A DNA stretch of 64,000 nucleotides from JAEUQQ01 sp963697285 (GTDB taxonomy: Bacteria; Acidobacteriota; Vicinamibacteria; Vicinamibacterales; JAFNAJ01): contig CAVONI010000002.1 of assembly GCA_963697285.1 (NCBI GenBank), positions 310,001-374,000 on the forward strand, given 5' to 3'. Below, in pieces: positions 54,437 through 62,755 of this stretch. The notes under the pieces are model-generated. The model saw only the letters and a list, made by a program, of their open reading frames with translations, searched no databases and was not told where the DNA came from. Each line of letters begins with the position of its first letter. Position 1 is the first letter of the stretch. Made by a program: the position numbers and the translations under genes.

Positions 54437-54442
54437 TATACT
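54437..54442 (+). promoter_or_regulatory. -10-like TATACT, 7 nt before the GT2 GTG
   Basis: TATACTCCGGCAC then GTG at 54450. Fits a leaderless transcript, separate from the TolC-like gene. Confidence 0.45.
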
Positions 54443-54449
54443 CCGGCAC

Positions 54450-55223
54450 GTGCCGACCATCACGGCGATCGTGATCACGTACAACGAGGCAGCCCATATC
54501 GGTGCCTGCCTCGATTCGCTTGCGTGGACTGACGAGCAGATCGTCGTCGACAGCCTCAGCACCGACGACACCGTCGCGATCGCGCGCGCGCACGGGGCTC
54601 GCGTCGAGACGCGCCCGTGGCCCGGGTACGGGGCCCAGAAGAACATCGCGACCGCGCTCGCCTCGCACGACTGGATCGTGTCGGTGGACGCCGACGAGCG
54701 CGTGCCGCCGGCGCTGGCCGCCGAGATGCGCCGCATCATCCACAGCGAGGCACCGCGGGGCGGCTACCGCGTGCGGCGGGTGTCGTTCCATCTCGGCAGG
54801 TGGATCCGCTGCACCGATTGGTATCCCGACTGGCAGCTTCGTCTCTACGATCGCCGGAAGGCACGCTGGAGCGAGACTCGCGTGCACGAGTCGGTGCAGG
54901 TAGACGGCCCGGTGGGCCACCTCGAAGGCGAGCTCCAGCACCTGCCATACCGCGACCTCGCGGATCACATCGATACGATCAACCGCTACTCGACCCTCTC
55001 GGCACACGCGCTCGTCGAGCGCGGCGCGACCTCGGGCCCGCTTCGCGCGATCGGTCACTTCACGTTCGCGTTCTTCAGGAACTACGTGCTCCGCACCGGC
55101 TTCACGGCAGGTGCACCTGGCCTGGTGATCTCGTTCATCAACGCGTACTACGTCTGGTTGAAGTGCATCAAGGTCTGGGCATGGCGCCGGGACCATGCCG
55201 GGACGACGGGGACTCGCGACTGA
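54450..55223 (+). CDS. family 2 glycosyltransferase (WaaE/KdtX-like)
   Basis: 257 residues, GTG start. ITAIVITYNEAAHIGACLDS, VVDSLSTDDTVAIARAHGA, then VSVDADERVPPALAAEMR with the DxD motif, and WYPDWQLRLYDRRKARWSET, which matches lipopolysaccharide core beta-glucosyltransferases of the WaaE type. A C-terminal hydrophobic stretch (about 200-245) suggests membrane association. The GT4 gene follows six bases later. Confidence 0.85.
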   Translation: MPTITAIVITYNEAAHIGACLDSLAWTDEQIVVDSLSTDDTVAIARAHGARVETRPWPGYGAQKNIATALASHDWIVSVDADERVPPALAAEMRRIIHSEAPRGGYRVRRVSFHLGRWIRCTDWYPDWQLRLYDRRKARWSETRVHESVQVDGPVGHLEGELQHLPYRDLADHIDTINRYSTLSAHALVERGATSGPLRAIGHFTFAFFRNYVLRTGFTAGAPGLVISFINAYYVWLKCIKVWAWRRDHAGTTGTRD

Positions 55224-55229
55224 GGCGAC

Positions 55230-56330
55230 ATGTTCTCGCTGCACCTCCACACGGCGCCCGCGTGGCGCGGCGGTCACGAACAGGTGCTGCACACCGTGAT
55301 GGGCCTGCGCTCGCTTGGCCATCGCGCTGAGCTCGTCGCGCATCCCGACGGCGAGCTGCGGCGCCACGCCCGCGAAGGCCTCGACCTCATTCCCCTCACC
55401 GCCGAGCGCGAGATGGACTTCCGTGCCGGCATGCGCCTCGCGCGGGTGCTGCGCCGGTTGCGTCCCGACCTGCTGCACGCGCACGACCCGCTCGCGCTCG
55501 GGATGGCGTCGGTGGCGATCTCGTTCAACAGCAAGCTGCCCACGCCGCTGCTCATCGCGACCCGACGCGCCGACGTGCGCGTCAAGCAGAACGCGTTCTC
55601 ACGGTGGAAGCATGGGCAGGTCGACGGTTTCATCTGCACATCCGACGCCACGCGGGCCAGGGTGCTTGCCGAGGGCGTGCCCGACAACCGGGCCTTCACC
55701 GTCCACGAAGGCATCGACCTCGCCCACGTCGATGCCGCGCACACGATCGACGCGCGGGCGGAACTCCTCCTCCCCCGCGGCGCCCCCCTGATCGTGGCCG
55801 TCGGGGCACTGGTGCCGCAGAAGGGACATTCGACGCTCGTCGATGCGATGCGCTTCGTGCTTCCGGAGGTGCCCGACGCTCGACTCGTGATCCTCGGCGA
55901 GGGCGAACTGCACCAGGCGGTCGACGCGCAGGTGCGCCAGATGGGGCTCGAAACCCACGTGCGGCTGGCCGGCCTCCGCCCCGACGTGCTGTCGGTCCTG
56001 AAGGGCGCCGACCTGTTCGTGGTTCCCTCGACGCACGAGGGCATCGGGACGTCGCTGCTCGAGGCGATGGCGTGCCGGCTCCCCGTCGTCGCCTCGCGCA
56101 CGCAGGGCGTCGCCGAGGCCGTCAGGCACGACTGGAACGGCCTGATCGTGGAGCCGCGCGATCAGCGCGCACTTGCTGCGGGCATCGTCACGCTGCTCCA
56201 CGACGAGAAGCTCCGCCAGCGCATGGGGGCCGCCAGCCGCGCGCGCATCGAAGCGCACTTCACCGTCGATCTCATGGTCCGCGAAACCCTGGCGGTCTAC
56301 CGCCTCGTCGCCGGATTGCGGAAGGGGTAG
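55230..56330 (+). CDS. family 4 glycosyltransferase
   Basis: 366 residues. GT-B fold: an N-domain with WRGGHEQVLHTVMGLRSLGH and DLLHAHDPLALGM; a donor domain with VGALVPQKGHSTLVDAMRF, LVILGEGELHQAVDAQV and FVVPSTHEGIGTSLLEAMAC, with the E-x7-E pair. With the upstream GT2 it forms a two-gene unit likely to act on lipopolysaccharide core or a similar lipid-linked glycan. Confidence 0.88.
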   Translation: MFSLHLHTAPAWRGGHEQVLHTVMGLRSLGHRAELVAHPDGELRRHAREGLDLIPLTAEREMDFRAGMRLARVLRRLRPDLLHAHDPLALGMASVAISFNSKLPTPLLIATRRADVRVKQNAFSRWKHGQVDGFICTSDATRARVLAEGVPDNRAFTVHEGIDLAHVDAAHTIDARAELLLPRGAPLIVAVGALVPQKGHSTLVDAMRFVLPEVPDARLVILGEGELHQAVDAQVRQMGLETHVRLAGLRPDVLSVLKGADLFVVPSTHEGIGTSLLEAMACRLPVVASRTQGVAEAVRHDWNGLIVEPRDQRALAAGIVTLLHDEKLRQRMGAASRARIEAHFTVDLMVRETLAVYRLVAGLRKG

Positions 56331-56343
56331 CACCCGTTTCCGA

Positions 56344-57234
56344 TCACGCTGGGCGTCGGCGCACCCGTGCGGGATGGCAGACCCCCTTCAGTGGACAGCA
56401 ACTGTCGCCCTGCGCACTGCCGTACCCGCAGGCGCCTTGCATCCCCAGGTGACACAACGCGAAGTCGAACCGGACCGGATCGTCCGGATCCACCGCACGC
56501 AAGGCGGTGGTGATGTCGTGCGCCATCGCCCACCCGGGGCTGACGCGCCTCGTGAGGCCGAGGCACCGGCCCACGCGGATGATGTGGACGTCGAGCGGGA
56601 TGACGAGATGCCTCGGCGCCACGCGCGTCCAGCCCCCGGGATCGATGCCGTCACGCCGCACCATCCACCTGAGATAGAGGTTGAGGCGCTTGCAGGCGCT
56701 CCCCGCGCAGGGACGCGGGAAGAAGTACTTCACGCCATGGCGCGGCCGACGCGCCGGATAGCACGCGCTCACGTCCACGGCACATGCCCACGCGCCGAAG
56801 GCGTCGAGGCCGTCGCTCACGTCGCTCGACGATGATTGCATGCCCTGCGCGACGGCGGCCTCGATCGACCCGAACGCCTGCAGCACCTCGCGCAGCACGA
56901 CGCACAGCGCGACGATGTCGTCGCCCCGCGTCCAGCGGTGCACGAGGTGATCGACGCGATGCGCGTCACGCGCCGGCGAGAAGTTGCCGACGAACTCGGC
57001 CGGCGAGGGGCCCATCGCGGACAGCGTGCTCCGCACCGACTGCATCACCGCCTTGACGTTGCCGAACGCCAGGCCAGCGCCGAGGAACCCCGCGATCTCG
57101 CGATCGCGAAGCTCTGCGTACGGCCGCACGCACTCGATCGGATCGTCGACCGCGTGCGGGCGATTGAACTGGTGGTAGATCGCCTCGAGCGACGACGCGA
57201 GCGCCTCGGCGCGTGGCCGCGAGAGCCTGGTCAC
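56344..57234 (-). CDS. TIGR02757 (DUF2400) family protein
   Basis: 296 residues from a GTG at 57234. Helical protein with YAELRDREIAGFLGAGLAFG, MVRRDGIDPGGW, LVIPLDVHIIRVGRCLGLTR and a C-terminal Cys cluster (CHLGMQGACGYGSAQGDSCC), matching the TIGR02757 family. Its HhH-like fold and four cysteines resemble an iron-sulfur DNA glycosylase type, but the activity is unproven. It starts 14 bases after the OPRT-like gene and ends the pyrR-pyrB-pyrC operon. Confidence 0.75.
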   Translation of the reverse strand: MTRLSRPRAEALASSLEAIYHQFNRPHAVDDPIECVRPYAELRDREIAGFLGAGLAFGNVKAVMQSVRSTLSAMGPSPAEFVGNFSPARDAHRVDHLVHRWTRGDDIVALCVVLREVLQAFGSIEAAVAQGMQSSSSDVSDGLDAFGAWACAVDVSACYPARRPRHGVKYFFPRPCAGSACKRLNLYLRWMVRRDGIDPGGWTRVAPRHLVIPLDVHIIRVGRCLGLTRRVSPGWAMAHDITTALRAVDPDDPVRFDFALCHLGMQGACGYGSAQGDSCCPLKGVCHPARVRRRPA

Positions 57235-57248
57235 CCCGGTGCCGCCGA

Positions 57249-57866
57249 TCAGAACTCGGTGATGGGCTTGCCGTCGCGGCACATCGGGCACGTGTCGGCG
57301 GCGAAGTTCTCGGCCTCGACGTACTCGACGAGCGCATGATTGGGCACCCCGAGATCGACGATGGCGGTGCGCCGATCGTAGATCTCGGCCGTCGCGATCA
57401 CCGTGCCGCCGGCGGCCTGCACGAGTTCGGCGCAGCGCTGGAACGTCGTTCCCGTGTTCCGTACGTCGTCGGCCAGCAGGACGCGCTGGCCGTCGAGGTG
57501 CTGCCGGTAGAAGCGTCGCAGGGTCAGCCCGTTGCGCGCGTCGACGTTGAACGGCGCGAACTGGCAGGGCGGGCGCGACAGCGGACGACGTCCATCGAGC
57601 AGGCCTGCCAGCGTGTGCGCGAGCAGCGCGCCACCGGTGGCAGGGCCCGCGACGGCGTCGATCTGCTCGAGCAGGTCGTAGGGCATCAGGTCGAGCAGGT
57701 CCTGCGCCACGCGCCAGATGGTCGACGGGTGCAGGAACAGGCGGTGCGGATTCAGGTACACGCGGCCGTGGAACCCGTTGCCGTAGTCGAAGTGCCCGTC
57801 GAGCATCAGCACTTCGCTGCGTTGCAGTTCGTCGAGCGCCCTCTGGCGCAGGAGGTCAGACGTCAT
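57249..57866 (-). CDS. second orotate phosphoribosyltransferase-like protein
   Basis: 205 residues. PRTase fold with the PRPP loop RVLLADDVRNTGTTFQRCAE near 125-140 and an N-terminal FDYGNGFHGRVYLNPHRLFL. The tail ends with CPMCRDGKPITEF, a CPxC motif like that of PyrE at 51.98 kb. It sits between pyrC and a TIGR02757 gene, so it is probably tied to pyrimidine metabolism, but substrate and relation to PyrE are not settled by sequence. Start 38 bases after pyrC. Confidence 0.75.
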   Translation of the reverse strand: MTSDLLRQRALDELQRSEVLMLDGHFDYGNGFHGRVYLNPHRLFLHPSTIWRVAQDLLDLMPYDLLEQIDAVAGPATGGALLAHTLAGLLDGRRPLSRPPCQFAPFNVDARNGLTLRRFYRQHLDGQRVLLADDVRNTGTTFQRCAELVQAAGGTVIATAEIYDRRTAIVDLGVPNHALVEYVEAENFAADTCPMCRDGKPITEF

Positions 57867-57903
57867 GGGTGTCGGTCTCTGGAGGCGAAGGACACGTCGG
57901 CGA

Positions 57904-59226
57904 CTATCGCCCGAAACCCGCGACCAGCGCGTCGGCGCCTGGCGCGAGCGGATTGGCGTACACGAGCTTGCCCCCGACGATGGTTGCGACGACGCCCCCG
58001 CGCAGCGTCCAGCCGCCGAAGGGCGTGTTCTTCGACCTGGACTTCATCGATGCCACGTCAACGGTCACGGCGAGGTCGGGCGCGAGGATGGTGATGTCGG
58101 CCGGCACGCCGTCCGACAGGCTCCCGCCGGGTACGCGCAGGATCCGGGCGGGATTCATCGACAGCAACTCGACCATCCGGCGCACGCTGATGATCCCGCG
58201 ATGCACCAGGCGATCGAACGTGAGCGACACGCACGTCTCCAGGCCGGTGATGCCGAACGGGGCACGATCGAACTCCACGTGCTTCTCGTCGGCATGGTGC
58301 GGCGCGTGGTCGGTGGCGATCGCGTCGATGCTGCCGTCGGCGAGCCCGGCGATCAGCGCATCGCGATCGCGATCGGTGCGGAGCGGCGGGTTCATCTTGA
58401 CGTTGGTGTCGTAGCCTTCGAGCGCTTCGTCGGTGAGCACGAAGTGATGGGGCGCGACTTCGGCGGTCACCGCCACGCCGCGGTCCTTGCCGTGCTTCAC
58501 CGCGCGCAGCGACCCCGCCGTGCTCATGTGCGCAACGTGGAAGATGCCGTGCGTCATCCCTGCCAGCGTGATGTCGCGCTCGATCCAGAGTTCCTCGGCC
58601 TCGCCGGGGATGCCTCGCAGGCCCAGCCGCGCCGCGTGGTAGCCCTCGTGCGCGACGCCGTCGCCCTTGAGCGACGGGTCCTCGCAATGGTCGATGATGG
58701 GCATGCCGAACATCCCGGCGTACTCGAGCGCACGACGCATCAGCAGTGCCGTCGCGACCGGCTTGCCGTCGTCCGACAGCGCGACGCAGCCCGCGGCGCG
58801 CAACTCGGCGATCTCGGTCAACTGCTCGCCCTTCGATCCGCGCGAGACCGCGCCAATCGGGTAGACGCGCGCGAGGCCGGCCTCGCGTGCCTTCAACTTG
58901 ATCAGGTCGGTGATGGCCGCGTGATCGTTCACCGGGTCGGTGTTCGGCATGCAGGCCACCGCCGTGAAGCCGCCCGCCACCGCGGCGGCCGACCCGGTGG
59001 CAATGGTCTCCTTGTGCTCCTGCCCCGGCTCGCGGAGGTGCACGTGCATGTCGATCAGCCCGGGGGTGATGAGCGTGCCGCGCGGCAGCGCGATCACCTG
59101 CGCACCGTCAACGGGCAGGTCCTTGCCCACGGCCGCAATCACACCCTGGTCGATGCGGACGTCGAAATCGCCGTCGCGGCCGTTCCTGGAATCAACCACC
59201 CGTGCGTGCTTGAGGAGAATCGCCAT
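57904..59226 (-). CDS. pyrC: dihydroorotase
   Basis: 440 residues from ATG 59226 (a GTG just before is the alternative). Metal motif GLIDMHVHLREPGQEHKE near 55-72, NTDPVNDHAAITDL, and TDHAPHHADEKHVEFDRAPF near 300, which gives the catalytic Asp. It cyclises carbamoyl aspartate to dihydroorotate. It is 63 bases behind pyrB. Confidence 0.93.
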   Translation of the reverse strand: MAILLKHARVVDSRNGRDGDFDVRIDQGVIAAVGKDLPVDGAQVIALPRGTLITPGLIDMHVHLREPGQEHKETIATGSAAAVAGGFTAVACMPNTDPVNDHAAITDLIKLKAREAGLARVYPIGAVSRGSKGEQLTEIAELRAAGCVALSDDGKPVATALLMRRALEYAGMFGMPIIDHCEDPSLKGDGVAHEGYHAARLGLRGIPGEAEELWIERDITLAGMTHGIFHVAHMSTAGSLRAVKHGKDRGVAVTAEVAPHHFVLTDEALEGYDTNVKMNPPLRTDRDRDALIAGLADGSIDAIATDHAPHHADEKHVEFDRAPFGITGLETCVSLTFDRLVHRGIISVRRMVELLSMNPARILRVPGGSLSDGVPADITILAPDLAVTVDVASMKSRSKNTPFGGWTLRGGVVATIVGGKLVYANPLAPGADALVAGFGR

Positions 59227-59289
59227 CACATGCCGACCCGGACTGGAGAGGTGTTGGAGAGCGTCAGCCCCGTGGATGCGCAGGCCATG

Positions 59290-60237
59290 TCAGACCTCGC
59301 TCCCACCGGCCAGGAGGTAGAGCACCGCCATGCGCACCGCGACGCCGTTCGACACCTGCTCGAGAATGACCGAGTTGGCACCGTCGGCGACGGCCGAGTC
59401 GATCTCGACACCGCGGTTCATGGGACCCGGATGCATGATGATCGCGTCGGGCTTGGCGAGCGCCACCCGCTCGGGCGTCATCCCGAACACCGAGAAATAC
59501 TCGCGCAGCGACGGGAAGAACAGGCCCTGCATCCGCTCGAGCTGAATCCTCAGCATCATCACGACGTCGGCGTCGCGCACGGCCTCGGTCACCGATGTCG
59601 TCGCGTGCACCCCGTAGCGCTCCACCCCGGGCGGCATGAGCGTCGGCGGGCCGCACACCCAGACCTCGGCGCCGAGCTTCCGCAGCAGGAGCAGGTTCGA
59701 CCGCAACACGCGGCTGTGCAACAGGTCGCCGAGGATGGCGATCTTCAGCCCGGCGATCCGCCCCTTGTGGCTGCGGATCGTGTACGCGTCGAGCAGCGCC
59801 TGCGTCGGGTGCTCGTGCATGCCGTCGCCCGCGTTGACGATGCGCGACTTGCAGATGCGCGATAGGAACTCGCACGCCCCCGACGAGGCGTGGCGCATCA
59901 CGATCATGTCTGGCGACATCGCCTCGAGGTTGTGCACCGTGTCGGCGAGCGACTCGCCCTTGACGACGCTCGACGAGGCGACCGCGATGTTGAGCGTGTC
60001 GGCGCTGAGGCGCTTCTCGGCGATCTCGAACGACGTGCGCGTCCGCGTGCTCGGCTCGAAGAAGAGGTTCACGACCGTGCGGCCGCGCAGGGCCGGCACC
60101 TTCTTGATGGCTCGCGATCCGACCTCCTTCATCGCCTCGGCCGTGTCGAGGATCAGGACGATCTCGTCCGGCGTGAGATCGGCGATCCCGAGCAGGTGTT
60201 TCCCGCGCAGCACCGTGGCTTCACCCGACGCGCTCAT
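59290..60237 (-). CDS. pyrB: aspartate carbamoyltransferase, catalytic chain
   Basis: 315 residues. Carbamoyl-phosphate motif FFEPSTRTRTSFEIAE near 58-73, HPTQALLDAY near 140 and the aspartate-site HPGPMNRGVE near 275. No regulatory chain (pyrI) is nearby. The ATG overlaps the pyrR stop (ATGA), so translation is coupled. It catalyses the first committed step of pyrimidine synthesis. Confidence 0.95.
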   Translation of the reverse strand: MSASGEATVLRGKHLLGIADLTPDEIVLILDTAEAMKEVGSRAIKKVPALRGRTVVNLFFEPSTRTRTSFEIAEKRLSADTLNIAVASSSVVKGESLADTVHNLEAMSPDMIVMRHASSGACEFLSRICKSRIVNAGDGMHEHPTQALLDAYTIRSHKGRIAGLKIAILGDLLHSRVLRSNLLLLRKLGAEVWVCGPPTLMPPGVERYGVHATTSVTEAVRDADVVMMLRIQLERMQGLFFPSLREYFSVFGMTPERVALAKPDAIIMHPGPMNRGVEIDSAVADGANSVILEQVSNGVAVRMAVLYLLAGGSEV

Positions 60238-60776
60238 GACGCTTCTCCTTGGAGCGTGACCTCGTCAACCCCGTCGGTCTCGGTGAAGTGCACCTGGACG
60301 CTCTGCTCGAGCGAGGTCGGCAGGTTCTTGCCCACGTAGTCGGCCTTGATGGGCAACTCCCGGTGTCCCCGGTCGACGAGGACGACGAGGTGGATGGACA
60401 GGGGCCGCCCGAAATCGATCAGCGCGTCGAGCGCCGCGCGCACCGTCCGTCCCGTGTAGAGCACGTCGTCGACCAGCAGGATGCGCCGGTCATCGATCGA
60501 GAACGGGATCTCGGTGCGGCGCACGACCGGTTGCGGGCCGACGGCCTGGCGCATCAGGTCGTCGCGGTAGAGCGTGATGTCGAGGATGCCCACCGGCACC
60601 TCGACGCCGCCGATCAGCGCCAGTTGCCGGCTGATCCGTTGCGCCAGCGGCACACCGCGCGTCCGGACGCCGGCAAACGCCAGCGTCTCGAGCGAGCGAT
60701 GCCGTTCGGCGATCTCGTGCGCAATGCGCGCGATCGTCTTCGACATGCGCGCGGCATCCATTACGAGCGTCGTCAT
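60234..60776 (-). CDS. pyrR: PyrR bifunctional regulator/uracil phosphoribosyltransferase
   Basis: 180 residues from ATG 60776. GVRTRGVPLAQRI near the N-terminus, LDITLYRDDL, and the PRPP loop ILLVDDVLYTGRTVRAALDA near 97-116. The usual PyrR functions are binding of UMP/UTP-loaded protein to a leader RNA and uracil phosphoribosyltransferase activity. A hairpin matching the PyrR site consensus lies in its own leader at 60900-60917. Its start overlaps the stop of a 37-codon leader ORF; its stop overlaps the pyrB start. Confidence 0.93.
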   Translation of the reverse strand: MTTLVMDAARMSKTIARIAHEIAERHRSLETLAFAGVRTRGVPLAQRISRQLALIGGVEVPVGILDITLYRDDLMRQAVGPQPVVRRTEIPFSIDDRRILLVDDVLYTGRTVRAALDALIDFGRPLSIHLVVLVDRGHRELPIKADYVGKNLPTSLEQSVQVHFTETDGVDEVTLQGEAS

Positions 60777-60886
60777 AGACACCTCGCGCCGGCAAGGGGT
60801 GCGATCGAGTGGGGGGATGGAAAGGTGTGCGCAGCCGTGAGCGTGCGCCGCGCCAGTCGCGCGTGTCGTTCGGAAGGATGGGCCAT
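60773..60886 (-). CDS. 37-residue leader ORF translationally coupled to pyrR
   Basis: ATG 60886 to TGA 60773, where TGA overlaps the pyrR ATG (ATGA). AAGAGG six bases before the ATG serves as ribosome site. The peptide starts MAHPSERHARLARRTL and ends LAGARCL: basic, with no hydrophobic segment. A PyrR-type hairpin ends only two bases upstream of the ribosome site. It is a different frame from pyrR, so it is not an N-terminal extension. The arrangement suggests a coupled leader peptide rather than a functional protein (inference). Confidence 0.55.
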   Translation of the reverse strand: MAHPSERHARLARRTLTAAHTFPSPHSIAPLAGARCL

Positions 60887-60899
60887 GTGTCGCCTCTTC

Positions 60900-60917
60900 G
60901 CGGCCTCTCGGGACCGC
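60900..60917 (-). promoter_or_regulatory. PyrR-binding RNA hairpin in the pyrR leader
   Basis: The minus strand reads GCGGTCCCGAGAGGCCGC. The core TCCCGAGAGG fits the PyrR recognition consensus UCCNGNGAGG exactly, and GCGG/CCGC gives a 4-bp stem. It stands two bases before the ribosome site of the leader ORF, so PyrR binding here should hinder ribosome entry. No intrinsic terminator with a U-tract is seen between it and pyrR. Confidence 0.65.
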
Positions 60918-60936
60918 ACTTAAAGAGCCGGGCGAG

Positions 60937-60942
60937 AGTGTA
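60937..60942 (-). promoter_or_regulatory. extended -10 of the pyr operon
   Basis: Minus strand TGTGCTACACT, with TG one base before the hexamer TACACT, which fits an extended -10; no good -35. The PyrR hairpin then begins about 12-13 bases into the transcript. Confidence 0.45.
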
Positions 60943-60954
60943 GCACAGCCCGCG

Positions 60955-62712
60955 TCAGCGATCGTACGTCTGGATGAACGTCAGCGGACGCGTCTCAGAG
61001 AACTCGCGCGAGAACAGGTCGGTGCGCGCGGTGCCCTGCATGTCGCGACCGACGGGCAAGCCCAGCAGGTAGAGCAGCGTCGGCGTCACGTCGGCAATGG
61101 ATCCCACGGGCAATCGAGCCTTGCGAACGCGCGCACCGTAGGCGATCAGGAACCCGTCGGGTGCGCCCTCGTGCGTCCCCGTGATGTCGGGCTCGCCGAG
61201 CGCCCGCGCCAGCAGCCGCTTCCCGATGCTCACCGGCTCCATGCCGAACGCCGACACCACGAACAGCACGTCGTCGGGGCCCAGCACCGCCAGCCGCGCG
61301 CCGATCTCGCGGTCGATGGCCGCGTACTGCTGATCGATGACCATGCCCAGGCGCCGACGGTCGGCATCGCTCACGTCGCCGAACGCGCGCGGCTGCGCGA
61401 ACCGCAGGTAGTAGTGACCTGCGAGGTCGATGCCGTCGAAGCGGATCGCCCGCAGCTGCGGTTCGAAGCGCCCGTCGAGGTCGCGCGCGATCGCGCGGTA
61501 CCAGGAATCCCGCGGGCTCAGGTCGCGCGCCAGCCGCTCGGGATCGAGCGTCGACTGCGGCGGATCGATGACCGGGGCGTCGGGCGTCTCGCCGAGCGGC
61601 GACGGCGTCGCGAACGCGTCGCGCGGGTAGACGTAGGCGCCGGTCACGCCTGGCGTGGTCGCGTCAACGACCGTGTGCGCACGATCCGACACGAGGAAGC
61701 CGCGCACCGGGAACACGGGGTTCGTCAGCGGGAGCCCGGTGATGCCGACCGACATCCCGAACGCGCTCAGGATCTGCCACACCGGCCGCGCGCGGAGCGT
61801 GGTCGACAGGTTGAGGTGCTCCTCGAACAGGCCCAGGTGCACGAGCGCGCGGGCGAAGCACAGGTCGGGCAACAACTCGATCTCGTGATTCCCCGCCCCG
61901 AACGAGAACGTCGCCGCCGACCTGACGCCGTTCACCTGCGGCAGCTTGCCCGTGGTCGCGACTGCCCACGCCGGCGCAGGCTGCGTCGGCCGGATCGTCG
62001 CCAGGTGCATGGCCGCCCCGCCGTCGAGCAGCTTGCCGAAGTTCGGCAGGCGTCCTTCGGCAGTGGCCGGCGTGATGTAGCTCAGCGACGCGCCGTCGAG
62101 CAGGATCATCGTGACGCGCGTGTTCGTCGGCGGTGGCGGCAGCACCTGGCCGAGCTGGAACGGCTCGGCGATCGCGCGGAACGACGTCGCGTGGCCCCGC
62201 GCGGTGAGCGGCAGGATGAGGGCTCCCACCACGGTCAACGAGAACAGCGTCGCGCCCACGGCGCTGGCCGGACGTCCCCGCGAGTAGTGCATGACCGCGA
62301 TCATGAACAGCAGCAGGGCGCAGCCGGCGAGCGCCCATGCGCCGATGTTCGTGCGGCGCACGACGTCCACGTCGAGCACCGCGCCGAACGCTGCGAGGTT
62401 GAGCCACATGAGCGCTGCGGCCAGCCCGCTGAGCACCGTCCCGAGCCATGCCAGAATGCGCAGGCTGATCCAGCCGGGCGACAGCATGCGCCGCGCCACC
62501 AGTTGCCGCAGCACGATCAGCATGTAGAACAGGCAGCCGAGGTTCACGCCGTAGAACAGGAGCAGCCGGCCGTAGAGCGCCGACACCACCTCGAGCGAGA
62601 TCGGCAGTTGCGGGTTGATCTGCAGGATGAGGATGGCGACGAAGGCCGCCCCGAGGGCCCCGCCGAGCACCGCGTTGCTGAACATCCGCAGGTAGCGCAC
62701 GCCGCCGATCAT
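60955..62712 (-). CDS. membrane-anchored phosphodiesterase/phosphatase-like protein (alkaline phosphatase fold)
   Basis: 585 residues from ATG 62712; an in-frame ATG at 62757 would run into pyrK. About five N-terminal helices (1-200), then an extracytoplasmic alkaline-phosphatase-superfamily domain starting RVTMILLDGASLSYITPA near 220, with RPTQPAPAWAVATTGKLP, FDGIDLAGHYYLRFA and a late GTHEGAPDGFLIAYG that supplies the His. It resembles type I phosphodiesterases; substrate unknown. Its 3' end carries the pyrR promoter; a shared role with pyrimidine genes is not obvious. Confidence 0.75.
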   Translation of the reverse strand: MIGGVRYLRMFSNAVLGGALGAAFVAILILQINPQLPISLEVVSALYGRLLLFYGVNLGCLFYMLIVLRQLVARRMLSPGWISLRILAWLGTVLSGLAAALMWLNLAAFGAVLDVDVVRRTNIGAWALAGCALLLFMIAVMHYSRGRPASAVGATLFSLTVVGALILPLTARGHATSFRAIAEPFQLGQVLPPPPTNTRVTMILLDGASLSYITPATAEGRLPNFGKLLDGGAAMHLATIRPTQPAPAWAVATTGKLPQVNGVRSAATFSFGAGNHEIELLPDLCFARALVHLGLFEEHLNLSTTLRARPVWQILSAFGMSVGITGLPLTNPVFPVRGFLVSDRAHTVVDATTPGVTGAYVYPRDAFATPSPLGETPDAPVIDPPQSTLDPERLARDLSPRDSWYRAIARDLDGRFEPQLRAIRFDGIDLAGHYYLRFAQPRAFGDVSDADRRRLGMVIDQQYAAIDREIGARLAVLGPDDVLFVVSAFGMEPVSIGKRLLARALGEPDITGTHEGAPDGFLIAYGARVRKARLPVGSIADVTPTLLYLLGLPVGRDMQGTARTDLFSREFSETRPLTFIQTYDR

Positions 62713-62742
62713 ATGCTGCGCACGAGGCAGCGCGACGCCCGA

Positions 62743-62748
62743 TATACT
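62743..62748 (+). promoter_or_regulatory. -10-like TATACT, 7 nt before pyrK
   Basis: TATACTGACCCGC then ATG at 62756. Fits a leaderless pyrK-pyrD mRNA. No PyrR-type hairpin is seen upstream. Confidence 0.45.
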
Positions 62749-62755
62749 GACCCGC

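Noticed and set aside
52548..55484. 978-codon minus-strand frame opposite the TolC-like and GT2 genes
   Set aside because: No recognisable motif or signal; composition is that of antisense high-GC DNA.
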